NCBI GenBank assembly: GCA_003499925.1
Contig: DNRQ01000132.1
Location: forward strand, 208-13,832
DNA: 13,625 nt
Direction: 5' to 3'
DNA from: Geobacter sp.
Lineage (GTDB): Bacteria > Desulfobacterota > Desulfuromonadia > Geobacterales > Geobacteraceae
Below, piece after piece: positions 1 to 7,342 of this stretch. Both the position numbers and the translations under genes were made by a program. The notes below the pieces were generated by a model. The model was not told where the DNA came from, did no database searches, and was given only the letters and a program-made list of their open reading frames with translations. How positions within the stretch are numbered: the stretch's first letter is position 1; the number at the start of each line of letters is the position of its first letter.

Positions 1-2
1 AT

Positions 3-17
3 CAAGGGGGAGGGGGT
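3..17. repeat. Right arm of a REP-like palindrome at the window edge
   Basis: CAAGGGGGAGGGGG resembles the right half of the family 3 repeat. Its left half would lie outside the window, so this call is tentative. Confidence 0.4.
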
Positions 18-59
18 GCTTGCGTAGTGTGCGAAGATTAACCTAATCAGGTCCCTTTT

Positions 60-83
60 CTCTGCGCCTCCGCGTCTCTGCGT
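60..83 (+). repeat. Three degenerate 8-bp tandem units downstream of the dodecahaem gene
   Basis: CTCTGCGC, CTCCGCGT and CTCTGCGT follow one another. This CTCTGCG(C/T) type of sequence is, as I recall, a dispersed intergenic repeat in many bacterial genomes. It lies 25 bp beyond the dodecahaem stop codon. Confidence 0.65.
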
Positions 84-108
84 TAAGGAATCTCTTCCGC
101 CTGCCGGC

Positions 109-2022
109 TCAGCGGGTCTTGACGGGAAAGCCGCGAAAGCCGGGGTTCGCAGGGGGCTGCAGGTTCAACAGGCGCCTTCCCAGCCCCGAGCCGTACTGAC
201 GGGTATTGCCGGCGTTGGAGTGGCAATTGACCGTGCAGCTCCCCCCGGTGCCGTCCGCCAGCGCCACATACTGCGGTGTCGCCACCAGGGAGCCCGAGGC
301 GTATCCCTTGTCGAAATTGATCAGGTGCGCGTTGTTGGTGGGGGTGGCCCCCCGGTCCTTGGAGGTGCCGTGCGGGTCGTGGCAGGCGAAGCAGGGAATC
401 TGCCTGTCGCGCACATGCAGGCCGTGCCAGTTGTCGACGCCGGTCTTGAACGCCGAGCCGCTGTTCATGACGTAATCCTCCAGGTGACAGCGGAAACAGA
501 GCGAGTAGAGGCTGCTGCTGTAGGGATCCCGCGTGGCGCTGACAAACGGCATCTCGTAGCGCGCGATCAGGATGTGCGGGTACTGCGACCCGTGCGGCCC
601 GTTGGGCCCGTTGCCGTTTCCCAAGGCCTTGGAACTCTGATCGGAGTTGTGACAGTCGGTGCAATAGATCCGTACCATGGTCGGCTGCAAGGTGGCCTTC
701 AGACTGGCGCCCGCCGTGCGCCGGTTCGCCGTGACCGGATGGTAGGAGGGGTTGTCTGAGTCGAAGCGTCTCAGCTGGTTCGGATCCGGAATCATCCGGT
801 CCGGCTTGACTTCCGTGACGCCGTAGAATTTTTCGGCCGCCAGCCCGGAATGGCACTTGAAACAGATTTCGAACTCCGTGGTGGCGTAGTTGCCTGCCGT
901 ATCCTTGATGACGCCGCTGAGACGGCCGTTGATCAGGGGAGGGTTCGACAGCGGGGCGTTGCCGTCGTTCACCTGATGGGGGTTGTGACAGTCGACGCAC
1001 TGGACATGGTAATTGGCGGCCGGCAGATCCTCCCTGGCGTCGTGGTCCAGCTCGGGGTCCGCGCTGTGGACCTCCACCGGATGGCGGTGCATGGCGAGCC
1101 CGAACAGCGGTTCCATGTTGGTCGAGGTGGCGGCGCTGCTGGCGTTGTGACAGGAGGCGAGGCAGTTATCCTCCATCTTGGCGTAATTCAGCAGGCGGAT
1201 CGGGCCGGGAGCGTTGTGGACCATGTGGCAGCTCAGGCACTGCTTGGAGAGCAGCGGGACGCTCGTGTTGTTGTGGGCCGAGGTGCTCCACCCGGCGGGG
1301 GCGTGGCAGGCGGTGCAAAGGGGGGAGCCCGGCACGTAGTTGGGCTTGCCGGGGTCCCCGTTGTTGATCACCAGGAACTTGCCGTACTGGTTGTCGTGCG
1401 GGTCGTGGCAGGCGGTGCACTCCAGATTGACCCCTCCCTCCAGCATCACCTGCCCGGGGAGAAGGCCGGGGGAGACCAGCCCGCTCTTCTGGGCCAGGGC
1501 GTCGGTGTAGAGGAAGGAGATCGGGTGATCGTCCCGCAGATCGGTGGTCAGGTTGGTGTTGAACTCGCGCCGGGGGTCGGTGGGCATGGTGCGGTCGGCC
1601 GTGATCGGGCTCCCGGTATATTTATTCAGGGCGATGGTGCCGTCGTGGCAGGCAAGGCACAGGCGCGACGCGCCGGTCGGCTTGTCCGGCAGGGGACTCG
1701 CGTTCAGGGAGGAGGACTCGTTGTAGAGCTGGAATTCCTTGTCGGCGGGCATCAGGTCGCGGCTCCAAAGCGGCGTCCCGGACTTGGCGTGGTGCGGGAC
1801 GTGGCAGAATACGCAGACCTGCTGCTCCTCGGTGAAGACGACGCCGGGCTCGCCCGAGCTCCTGCCGCGCCCGCCGCTGGCCGAAAGGTTGTGGGGGGAG
1901 TCGAAGACGCTCAGCTTGCCGTGAGCGGCCCCCGCGAGGGTCACGGCCGCCAGGAGGGCAACCGCAAAGAGGCGGATCGGGCGCAGGGTGAGAACTGCAA
2001 GGGTGCGGCATGACAGGTTCAT
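109..2022 (-). CDS. Exported dodecahaem c-type cytochrome (10 CXXCH + 2 CX3CH)
   Basis: Predicted 637-residue exported multihaem cytochrome, likely a periplasmic or extracellular electron carrier of the porin-cytochrome locus. CXXCH motifs begin at Cys70, 122, 202, 236, 262, 342, 387, 454, 509 and 544; CX3CH motifs begin at Cys287 and Cys596, giving 12 possible haems. The N-terminus has basic residues and a hydrophobic stretch (about 16-33) with an AHG-like signal peptidase I site near residue 35. There is no lipobox. The mature start (SPHNLSASG, 42-50) is a style I recall from Geobacter exported cytochromes. The ATG at 2022 is chosen because it lies just before the signal peptide, has AGAGGT about 7 nt upstream and sits 4 nt after the stop of the NHL gene; the frame stays open to 2262 but that extension is low-complexity and overlaps the NHL gene. 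It is the last gene of the run. Whether it is surface-exposed, periplasmic or filament-forming cannot be told from the sequence. Confidence 0.9.
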   Translation of the reverse strand: MNLSCRTLAVLTLRPIRLFAVALLAAVTLAGAAHGKLSVFDSPHNLSASGGRGRSSGEPGVVFTEEQQVCVFCHVPHHAKSGTPLWSRDLMPADKEFQLYNESSSLNASPLPDKPTGASRLCLACHDGTIALNKYTGSPITADRTMPTDPRREFNTNLTTDLRDDHPISFLYTDALAQKSGLVSPGLLPGQVMLEGGVNLECTACHDPHDNQYGKFLVINNGDPGKPNYVPGSPLCTACHAPAGWSTSAHNNTSVPLLSKQCLSCHMVHNAPGPIRLLNYAKMEDNCLASCHNASSAATSTNMEPLFGLAMHRHPVEVHSADPELDHDAREDLPAANYHVQCVDCHNPHQVNDGNAPLSNPPLINGRLSGVIKDTAGNYATTEFEICFKCHSGLAAEKFYGVTEVKPDRMIPDPNQLRRFDSDNPSYHPVTANRRTAGASLKATLQPTMVRIYCTDCHNSDQSSKALGNGNGPNGPHGSQYPHILIARYEMPFVSATRDPYSSSLYSLCFRCHLEDYVMNSGSAFKTGVDNWHGLHVRDRQIPCFACHDPHGTSKDRGATPTNNAHLINFDKGYASGSLVATPQYVALADGTGGSCTVNCHSNAGNTRQYGSGLGRRLLNLQPPANPGFRGFPVKTR

Positions 2023-2026
2023 CGCG

Positions 2027-3145
2027 TTACCTCTGCGTGGTCTGAATCTGGTTGTTGGGCACTCTTTTCGCCTCCTCTCCCTCTCCCAGGTACCTGAAAA
2101 TCTGCACCCGCTGGTTGAAGCTGTCGGAGACGAAGATGTACCGGTCCCGGATGTAAAGGCCCGACGGCATCCAGAAGGCGCCGTCCTCGCTTCCGGTTCT
2201 CCCGAAGCTGAACAGGAACTGCCCCTCGTCGTCGAAGATCTGCACCGCATCGTGCAGCGCATCGCTCACATAGATGTGCCCGTCCGGGTCGACGGCGATC
2301 CCCTTCGGCTTGTTCAGCTCCCCCCGGGTATCTCCCATCTCTCCGAACTCGGTCACCTGGACCCCTTCGGGGGTGAAGATCCTGATCCTGTAGTTGAGCG
2401 GGTCCACCACGTAGACCTGCCCCTTGGCGTCGGTCGCGACGTCGGTGGGAAGGTTGAGCTGGTCGGGGCCGGGGAGATAGCCGAAACTGAACTTGACCGA
2501 GCCGGTTTCATCGACCGCGGTGATCCGGCCCGCCGTGGTCTCCGAGATGTAGAGCATCTTGTTGACCTTGTTGTAGGCGATCCCGGTGGGCCTTTCCATG
2601 TCGCGCAGAAACGGGGTCAGGAGCTGGTTGACCAGGTCGTAGCGGTACACCGTGTTGGCGGCCGAGTCGGTGATGTAAAGCTGGTTACCCGCCCCCTCGG
2701 CAAGACCTATCGGGGAGAGGAAGGGGGCGCCGTTTTCGGCTGTGATCCGGAGGTAGCGCCCGTTTTTGCTGTCCATCAGGTGCACCACCCCGGCGCCGGG
2801 GTCGGCGATCAGCAGGCGCCCCTCGTCGTCGTACAGCACGCCGTAGGGCTTCACGATCTGGCGCACGTCCGCGCCGGTGACCAGCTCCAGCGCCCTCTTC
2901 CAAAACGACTTGCCGATGCCGGCATCCTCGGGGGTCCCCACGCTCTTGACCCATTGGATGCGTGCGGCGAAGGGGGGTTCCGGCCACTGCGGTACCGACT
3001 CCCGGCCGCTCTTCAACAGCGGCAGGGGGCCGGCGCAGCCGGCCAGCGCCAGCGCCAGGGCCAGCAGCAGGGCTGCCAGGCTCAGGCGCCGCGCCAGGAT
3101 CCTGGTCCGGGGAGCGCCGATCCGGGCGGGAGCGTGGCAATGCAT
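2027..3145 (-). CDS. NHL-repeat six-bladed beta-propeller lipoprotein (copy A)
   Basis: Predicted 372-residue lipoprotein with an NHL beta-propeller, an interaction or scaffold fold with no haem motif. The signal peptide has an unusually long basic n-region (1-20), a hydrophobic core (21-35) and a lipobox LAGC with acceptor Cys37; Ala at +2 is compatible with outer-membrane sorting under E. coli Lol rules. Six blades with the NHL pattern (xPxGIAxDxxGxIYVxD...VQIF) start near residues 99, 143, 185, 232, 279 and 327. Its ATG shares one base with the TGA of the beta-barrel gene (TGATG), and GAGG lies 8 nt upstream, so translation is probably coupled. It resembles the second NHL lipoprotein at 6081-7271 blade for blade, so the two look like paralogues. 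As I recall, NHL proteins sit near extracellular cytochrome genes in Geobacter; a role in assembly, secretion or docking of cytochromes is inference. Confidence 0.9.
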   Translation of the reverse strand: MHCHAPARIGAPRTRILARRLSLAALLLALALALAGCAGPLPLLKSGRESVPQWPEPPFAARIQWVKSVGTPEDAGIGKSFWKRALELVTGADVRQIVKPYGVLYDDEGRLLIADPGAGVVHLMDSKNGRYLRITAENGAPFLSPIGLAEGAGNQLYITDSAANTVYRYDLVNQLLTPFLRDMERPTGIAYNKVNKMLYISETTAGRITAVDETGSVKFSFGYLPGPDQLNLPTDVATDAKGQVYVVDPLNYRIRIFTPEGVQVTEFGEMGDTRGELNKPKGIAVDPDGHIYVSDALHDAVQIFDDEGQFLFSFGRTGSEDGAFWMPSGLYIRDRYIFVSDSFNQRVQIFRYLGEGEEAKRVPNNQIQTTQR

Positions 3146-5115
3146 CAGAAGTACCTCGTGACGGAACAGGTAAGGTTGGTGTCCCGGGTGGTCCCCGAGC
3201 CGGTTATCCGGTACAGGGTCTGGCCGTTAAGCGATAACTGCAACTGGTTGTAAATCCCGTTCAACACCCCCCTGAAGCTGAGGTAGTCGCTGTACCTGTC
3301 TCCGCTGCGGCTGTCGCTGGCGGCAAGCGACAGGGTGAGGTTGATCCAGCGGTACAGCTTGCGGCTGTAGCTTGCGGCCAGGCTGAGGGTGTTCTGGCTG
3401 GAGCTTGTGCTGCCCTCCCCGGTAGACTCGATCATGGAGTAGGTGTCGCGCAGGGTCAGCGCTATCACCGCGTTGTTTTCGGTGTGCAGCGAGTGGGAGC
3501 CGTAGGCGCCGATATGCGAGGAGTGCTCCTGGGTGCTGTCGAGCATGCCGTATTCGATCCCGAACTGGGTCGGGTTGTAGTTGGCGACGCCGCGCAGGTT
3601 CAGGTTGGTCGAGCTGACCAGGGTCTGGTTGGTCGCCTCTCCGGAGAGGAGCTTCTGCTCCTGGGTGGAGAGGCTTCCGCTCAGGGTGTAGCGGCCGGAG
3701 AAAAGCGAGAGGTTGGTCGCCGCGCCCAGGGCGTCGGTCTGGTAACGGATCGAGGGATTGGTGGCGACCGTGTAGGAGATGAGGAGATCGCTGCCGGGGA
3801 CGATGCGTCCCTCGAACAGGATCTCGATCTGCCCGAGCACCGTGTCGACACGGAAGTCGACATCCTCGTCGTAGCGCTCGCCGCGCAACACATTCCCCTG
3901 GGGGTCGAGGGTGAAACTCTCGATGCTGATGACGGAGACGAGTCTTCCGGCGAGCTGCGGCACGATCCGGTCGGTCACGTCTAAATGCTGTTCATCCCGG
4001 GCCGCCAGCTCGGCCCCCGCGATGTGCTGCGAAGCTATGTTGCGGCTGCCGTCCAGGGAGAAGGTCAGGTTGCTTTGCGCGGGAAGGATCTTGGCATAGT
4101 TGATCCTCCCGGTGGCGACGTAGGAGGAGGTGCTCCCGCCCAGAACGGAGCCCTGACCGGCCGACGCAGAGATGCTCGTGGTGAGGCTCTGGTAAAGGGT
4201 ATGGGAAATCGAGCCGGACACGGTGTTCGCCTTTATGGTCTGTTCCCTGTTCTCGAAGTCGAGGGTTCTGCTGTAGCTGAAGCGCTCGGAAAAGTTCCCG
4301 GTGAGCGCCCTGCCGAAGGCGCAGGCGAGCTCCTCGGCGAAGTTGATGTTCCTCTGCGGCGCATTACCCGACTTGGTGTCGAAGACGTCCAGGGTCGAGG
4401 AGAGCCGGTAGCGCTTCTGCCTGTCCAGGGTGAGGTAATTCCCCAGCGAAACCATGTAGGAGCTGGACTCGCTCTCCCCGGATCGGGTCCGGCCGTGGGT
4501 GAGCGAAAAGCGGGTGTCGCTTACGTCCTTGAATTCGTGATGCAGGGCGAGAGCCGCGGCGTCGGAGACGCTGCTCGCGTCCTTGGGGAGCCCGTCGGTG
4601 TCCGAGGTGGTGTGCACGTACATCAGCTTCACCGGGACCGTCTTGTTCAGCAGCGACATGGAGATCTGGTTGTTGTTCCCGGTCAGGGTATAGCTCGGCG
4701 TGTAGCCGTTGGAGATCACCGTCGTGGTGCGCGAACTGCTGATCGTAAGGGGATGGTAACTCATGTCGAAGGCACTGGCGAGGATGTTGTACTCGCCATC
4801 GAGCAGGGTCGAGGTCTTGTCGTCGAAATGCTGGGAGTAGGAGATCCCGCCCAGGATCTGCATGTTGACCAGGTGCGGATTCAGGATCGCCGCCACGGTG
4901 CCGAAAGAGTAGCTCTCCCTGAGCCCTGAGGCCGAGGAGGAAGAGTTGGGGGTTTCATGCTGGGCATAACTGGCGGAAACCCCGAGCGACTGGGACACGC
5001 CGCCGAACATGAACAGGGTCGGATACCGGATCACCTCCACGTTCTTGGCCGCATGCGCCTGCGCGGCGAGGGCAAGTGCCAGTAATACGCTGATGTAGAC
5101 TGTTCCCAGGCGCAT
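3145..5115 (-). CDS. Outer-membrane beta-barrel, putative porin of a porin-cytochrome conduit
   Basis: Predicted 656-residue outer-membrane protein. A clear signal peptide ends at AHA (residues 20-22). The rest is Ser/Thr/Asn/Gly-rich with alternating hydrophobic-polar strands separated by polar loops, and the protein ends in aromatic residues (Tyr655-Phe656), as barrels recognised by BamA usually do. There is no CXXCH, so it binds no haem itself; its only cysteines are C265 and C650. Residues about 415-450 carry a compact beta segment (YDEDVDF, then VDTVLGQIEIL, then ISYTV) that looks like a small inserted or plug-like domain. Position between a pentahaem lipoprotein gene (6 nt upstream) and an NHL lipoprotein gene (1-nt overlap), with a dodecahaem cytochrome next, argues that it is the sheath of an electron conduit, analogous in role to MtrB, OmbB or ExtB. 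Sequence homology to any of those cannot be claimed by eye. The ribosome-binding site is weak, so translational coupling to the preceding gene is likely. Confidence 0.85.
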   Translation of the reverse strand: MRLGTVYISVLLALALAAQAHAAKNVEVIRYPTLFMFGGVSQSLGVSASYAQHETPNSSSSASGLRESYSFGTVAAILNPHLVNMQILGGISYSQHFDDKTSTLLDGEYNILASAFDMSYHPLTISSSRTTTVISNGYTPSYTLTGNNNQISMSLLNKTVPVKLMYVHTTSDTDGLPKDASSVSDAAALALHHEFKDVSDTRFSLTHGRTRSGESESSSYMVSLGNYLTLDRQKRYRLSSTLDVFDTKSGNAPQRNINFAEELACAFGRALTGNFSERFSYSRTLDFENREQTIKANTVSGSISHTLYQSLTTSISASAGQGSVLGGSTSSYVATGRINYAKILPAQSNLTFSLDGSRNIASQHIAGAELAARDEQHLDVTDRIVPQLAGRLVSVISIESFTLDPQGNVLRGERYDEDVDFRVDTVLGQIEILFEGRIVPGSDLLISYTVATNPSIRYQTDALGAATNLSLFSGRYTLSGSLSTQEQKLLSGEATNQTLVSSTNLNLRGVANYNPTQFGIEYGMLDSTQEHSSHIGAYGSHSLHTENNAVIALTLRDTYSMIESTGEGSTSSSQNTLSLAASYSRKLYRWINLTLSLAASDSRSGDRYSDYLSFRGVLNGIYNQLQLSLNGQTLYRITGSGTTRDTNLTCSVTRYF

Positions 5116-5121
5116 ATCGGG

Positions 5122-5697
5122 CTATCTTAGGAAGTACTTGACGGCACCGGCATGGGGATTGTGGCAATCCATGCAGAACAGCCCCGATGAGGTTACCTTG
5201 TCATGCATCGATGTGGCGATCCGTGCCTCCTTGTGGCAGACGATGCAAAGCTTTCCCCTTTCCGCCTTGAGCAGCGACTTCTGCCCGGAGGAGTGGGGCT
5301 CGTGACACTCGAGGCAGGAGCCGACCGATGCGGGGCCGTGTATGTAATAGTTGTCGATGATCTTTGGGTGGCAGACAAAGCAAAGCTCGTCGCGCGGCTT
5401 GATCAGGCCGGATTCCTTGGACTTGTCATGACATTTGTCGCAACGTTTTTCCTTGTACGGCGGGTGGCTCGATCCCGATTCCACGATCTCGGCGGTCGTT
5501 TTCTTCTTGCTGGCGAGCTGCTTCTCTTCCAGCAGCGCCCTCTCGTGATAGTCCTGGCAGTACTGGTCCGCCGGAGGGAGACTGGGCACGCCGTCGAAGA
5601 TCGTCGAGGTGACCTTGTGCCTGGTAAGGGGATCGCACCCCCACAGCGCAACCGCGATGCACATAACCCCCAATAGTAACCTCAACCTCATCTGCAT
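5122..5697 (-). CDS. Pentahaem c-type cytochrome lipoprotein
   Basis: Predicted 191-residue lipoprotein with five CXXCH motifs starting at Cys86, 106, 128, 151 and 175, in the doubled-CXXCH arrangement (CxxCHxPH followed about 20 residues later by LCxxCH). The lipobox is ALWGC with acceptor Cys21. The +2 residue is Asp, which in E. coli would retain a lipoprotein in the inner membrane; whether that rule holds here is unknown. Residues 22-80 are haem-free and partly charged, with a Lys-rich stretch near 63-68. The ATG at 5697 is preferred because GGAG lies 5 nt upstream; a GTG at 5700 and an ATG at 5691 are alternatives. It directly precedes the barrel gene by 6 nt. Likely role: small haem module anchored at the membrane that passes electrons into or along the barrel complex. 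A CQDYH sequence near residue 47 is not a haem site because it lacks the second cysteine. Confidence 0.88.
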   Translation of the reverse strand: MQMRLRLLLGVMCIAVALWGCDPLTRHKVTSTIFDGVPSLPPADQYCQDYHERALLEEKQLASKKKTTAEIVESGSSHPPYKEKRCDKCHDKSKESGLIKPRDELCFVCHPKIIDNYYIHGPASVGSCLECHEPHSSGQKSLLKAERGKLCIVCHKEARIATSMHDKVTSSGLFCMDCHNPHAGAVKYFLR

Positions 5698-5786
5698 CAC
5701 TACTCCGGTTGCTCGACCTGAAAACGGTGCCGTCCCTTTTTCTCGTCGATTAGTGCCAATCTGCAGCTTGCGTCTCGTGCAGCGGG

Positions 5787-5825
5787 AAGTCCCCCTTCGA
5801 AAAGGGGGATTTAGGGGGATTTGCC
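5787..5825 (+). repeat. Palindromic intergenic repeat, family 1 (CCCCCTT/AAGGGGG with GATTTAGGGGGATTT tail)
   Basis: Arms TCCCCCTT (5790-5797) and AAGGGGGA (5802-5809) enclose CGAA and are followed by the tail TTTAGGGGGATTT. The same unit occurs at 12231-12270, in a different operon. The shape (short G/C palindrome plus conserved G-rich tail) is REP-like. Confidence 0.85.
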
Positions 5826-5911
5826 TTTAAAGCGCCGTCGGCACTCCGTTGCAACCCGGGTACCCCCCTACCCTCAGCAGTGTCCGGTTTACTTCTTGCC
5901 ATGGCACTTTT

Positions 5912-6002
5912 CCCCCCTCTCCCTAGCCCTCTCCCACCAGGGGAGAGGGGACTTTAGGCCTCCCCTCCCTTGATGGGAGGGGCTGGGGGAGGGTGAAGGG
6001 GG
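5912..6002. repeat. Paired inverted palindromic repeats (BIME-like), family 2
   Basis: Two palindromes in opposite orientation. The first has arms CCCTCTCCC (5927-5935) and GGGAGAGGG (5941-5949), with its pyrimidine-rich tail on the left (5912-5926). The second has arms CCCCTCCC (5962-5969) and GGGAGGGG (5975-5982), with its G-rich tail on the right. Head-to-head pairing of REP-like units is typical of BIMEs. Confidence 0.75.
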
Positions 6003-6018
6003 GAGGTCTTGTGGCTGC

Positions 6019-6050
6019 CGACCCTCCCCTTGACTTGAAGGTGAGGGGGT
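6019..6050. repeat. Imperfect G/C palindrome, degenerate repeat copy
   Basis: ACCCTCCCCTT and AAGGTGAGGGGGT flank GACTTG, forming an imperfect hairpin. It lies 31 bp from the stop codon of the NHL lipoprotein gene and could serve as its 3' stem, although no T-run follows on the minus strand. Confidence 0.55.
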
Positions 6051-6080
6051 CTGCTTCAGCGGAGATTCCAGCCGATCAGG

Positions 6081-7271
6081 CTACGGCTTCCCCTTGGCGG
6101 CTTTGTCCGCGGTTTTCCCGTCCTTCTTGGCCGGCTGCTCCTTGCTGGCCCCCTTCTTCCCCTCCATCTCGCCCAGCCCGTAGACCGCGAGCGAGAAGTT
6201 GATGGGGCTTGCGTACTGGTTCACCACGAAGATGACCTCCTCCAGCTTGAAGCCGGGCGCAGCCATCTTCTGGAACAGATCGAGATTGTCCTTGGTGACG
6301 GCGATCCCTGCCGGAAGGTTCAGGGATCCGGCCGGCAGACCGGGTTTGCCGAAGTAGCCCAGGATGCGGCGCTCGTTGTTGAAGACCTGAACCACCTGGT
6401 GGCCGGCATCGACCACGTAGATCTGCCCGCTCTCATCGACTGCGACCCCGCGGGGGCGGGTGAACTCGCCGGGTCTGTCGCCCAGCTGTCCGAACTCGGA
6501 GAGGAGGTGCCCGTCGATGTCGTACTCCTTGACCTTGCCGTTGCCCATGTTGACGACCCGGATGTTACCGTTGGAATCGACCGTGATCCCGTTGGGAAGC
6601 GCCATGTTCTTGGTCCTGTCGACATTCTCGCCGATGGTGGTCAGCAGCTCGCCGCTCTTGCGGTCCATCACGAAGATCTTCCCCTGACGGTTGTCGAGGG
6701 CCATCAGGTACTGCTTGTGGGCCGCCACCCCGATGATGCTGGTATGCTGCAGGTCCCTGCCCATCGACCTCAGGTATTTCCCGTCGGGACCGTAGACCGC
6801 TATGTCCTTCCTGCCGTTGTCCGCCACGTAGACGTTGCCGTCCTCGTCGACCGTTATGCCGATCGGTTTTTTCAGCTCCGCAGCCCCCGGCTCCTCGTTG
6901 AGGTTTTTCATGGTCTTGTTGGCGAAGTCGACCACCACGACCTGGGCTGCCCCTATGTCGCAGATGTAAACCTTCCCCTTGTGAGTGGCGACGCCGTACG
7001 GTTTCCCGATCCTGATCACCGTCTGGCTCCCGCCGGTCAGCAAGCGGGACATCTCGCTTTGCTTCTCGGCCAGATCCGTGGAAGAGGAAATCCCGGTCAG
7101 GAACTGGATGTGCGGATCATCGGGAGGAGGGGGAAAAAATACGGGGGATGCCGGCCCGGCCAGCTTCCCGGCGCACCCGGAGAAGAGGCAAGCCAGCAAC
7201 AGCACGAGCATAAACGGCTTGACCTTTTTGACCGAACTACTGTTCATGGTACCCAAAATGCCTGACATCAT
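6081..7271 (-). CDS. NHL-repeat beta-propeller lipoprotein (copy B), Lys-rich tail
   Basis: Predicted 396-residue lipoprotein with a six-bladed NHL propeller. A short basic n-region and hydrophobic core (19-30) lead to the lipobox FSGC with acceptor Cys33 and Ala at +2. Blades start near residues 90, 135, 178, 226, 272 and 320; the fifth and its linker (EFGQLGDRPGEF, then RPRGVAVDESGQIYVVDAG) match the equivalent part of the other NHL lipoprotein closely. A Pro-rich stretch (44-53) follows the lipid anchor, and the last 27 residues are Lys/Ala-rich and probably disordered. The start is the first of two tandem ATGs, with AAGGAG 6 nt upstream; an internal ATG at 7247 would give a shorter signal peptide. 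It lies 71 nt after the 15-haem cytochrome gene, probably in one transcript. No enzyme activity is indicated; an accessory or scaffold role for cytochromes is inferred from position. Confidence 0.9.
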   Translation of the reverse strand: MMSGILGTMNSSSVKKVKPFMLVLLLACLFSGCAGKLAGPASPVFFPPPPDDPHIQFLTGISSSTDLAEKQSEMSRLLTGGSQTVIRIGKPYGVATHKGKVYICDIGAAQVVVVDFANKTMKNLNEEPGAAELKKPIGITVDEDGNVYVADNGRKDIAVYGPDGKYLRSMGRDLQHTSIIGVAAHKQYLMALDNRQGKIFVMDRKSGELLTTIGENVDRTKNMALPNGITVDSNGNIRVVNMGNGKVKEYDIDGHLLSEFGQLGDRPGEFTRPRGVAVDESGQIYVVDAGHQVVQVFNNERRILGYFGKPGLPAGSLNLPAGIAVTKDNLDLFQKMAAPGFKLEEVIFVVNQYASPINFSLAVYGLGEMEGKKGASKEQPAKKDGKTADKAAKGKP

Positions 7272-7342
7272 GAGCTGCTCCTTTTCTTACTTTCTTCCCT
7301 GCAGATGGTGATAAGCGGCCTGGCGGTCCTTCGAATCCGGGG

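Larger units (their letters stand above)
5698..6080. other. Gene-free interval inside the electron-transfer locus, filled with palindromic repeats
   Basis: This interval of about 380 bp between the NHL lipoprotein gene and the pentahaem gene has no convincing coding frame. Four G/C-rich palindromes occupy roughly 5787-6050 (listed separately). The remaining 5826-5911 and 5698-5786 show no clear promoter: a TGGCAC on the minus strand near 5753-5758 has no matching -12 element, so I do not call a sigma-54 promoter there. The repeats could act as attenuators or mRNA-stability elements between the upstream pair of genes and the downstream four. Confidence 0.7.

Noticed and set aside
2023..2262. 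N-terminal extension of the dodecahaem cytochrome gene to 2262
   Set aside because: It overlaps the NHL gene, is low-complexity Arg/Ser/Thr-rich, and would bury a good signal peptide that starts at 2022 with its own ribosome-binding site.
5530..5560. CQDYH in the pentahaem protein as a sixth haem site
   Set aside because: The second cysteine is missing, so the sequence cannot bind haem as a c-type motif.
5745..5765. Sigma-54 promoter upstream of the pentahaem gene
   Set aside because: A TGGCAC is present, but no TTGC-type -12 element lies at the required spacing.
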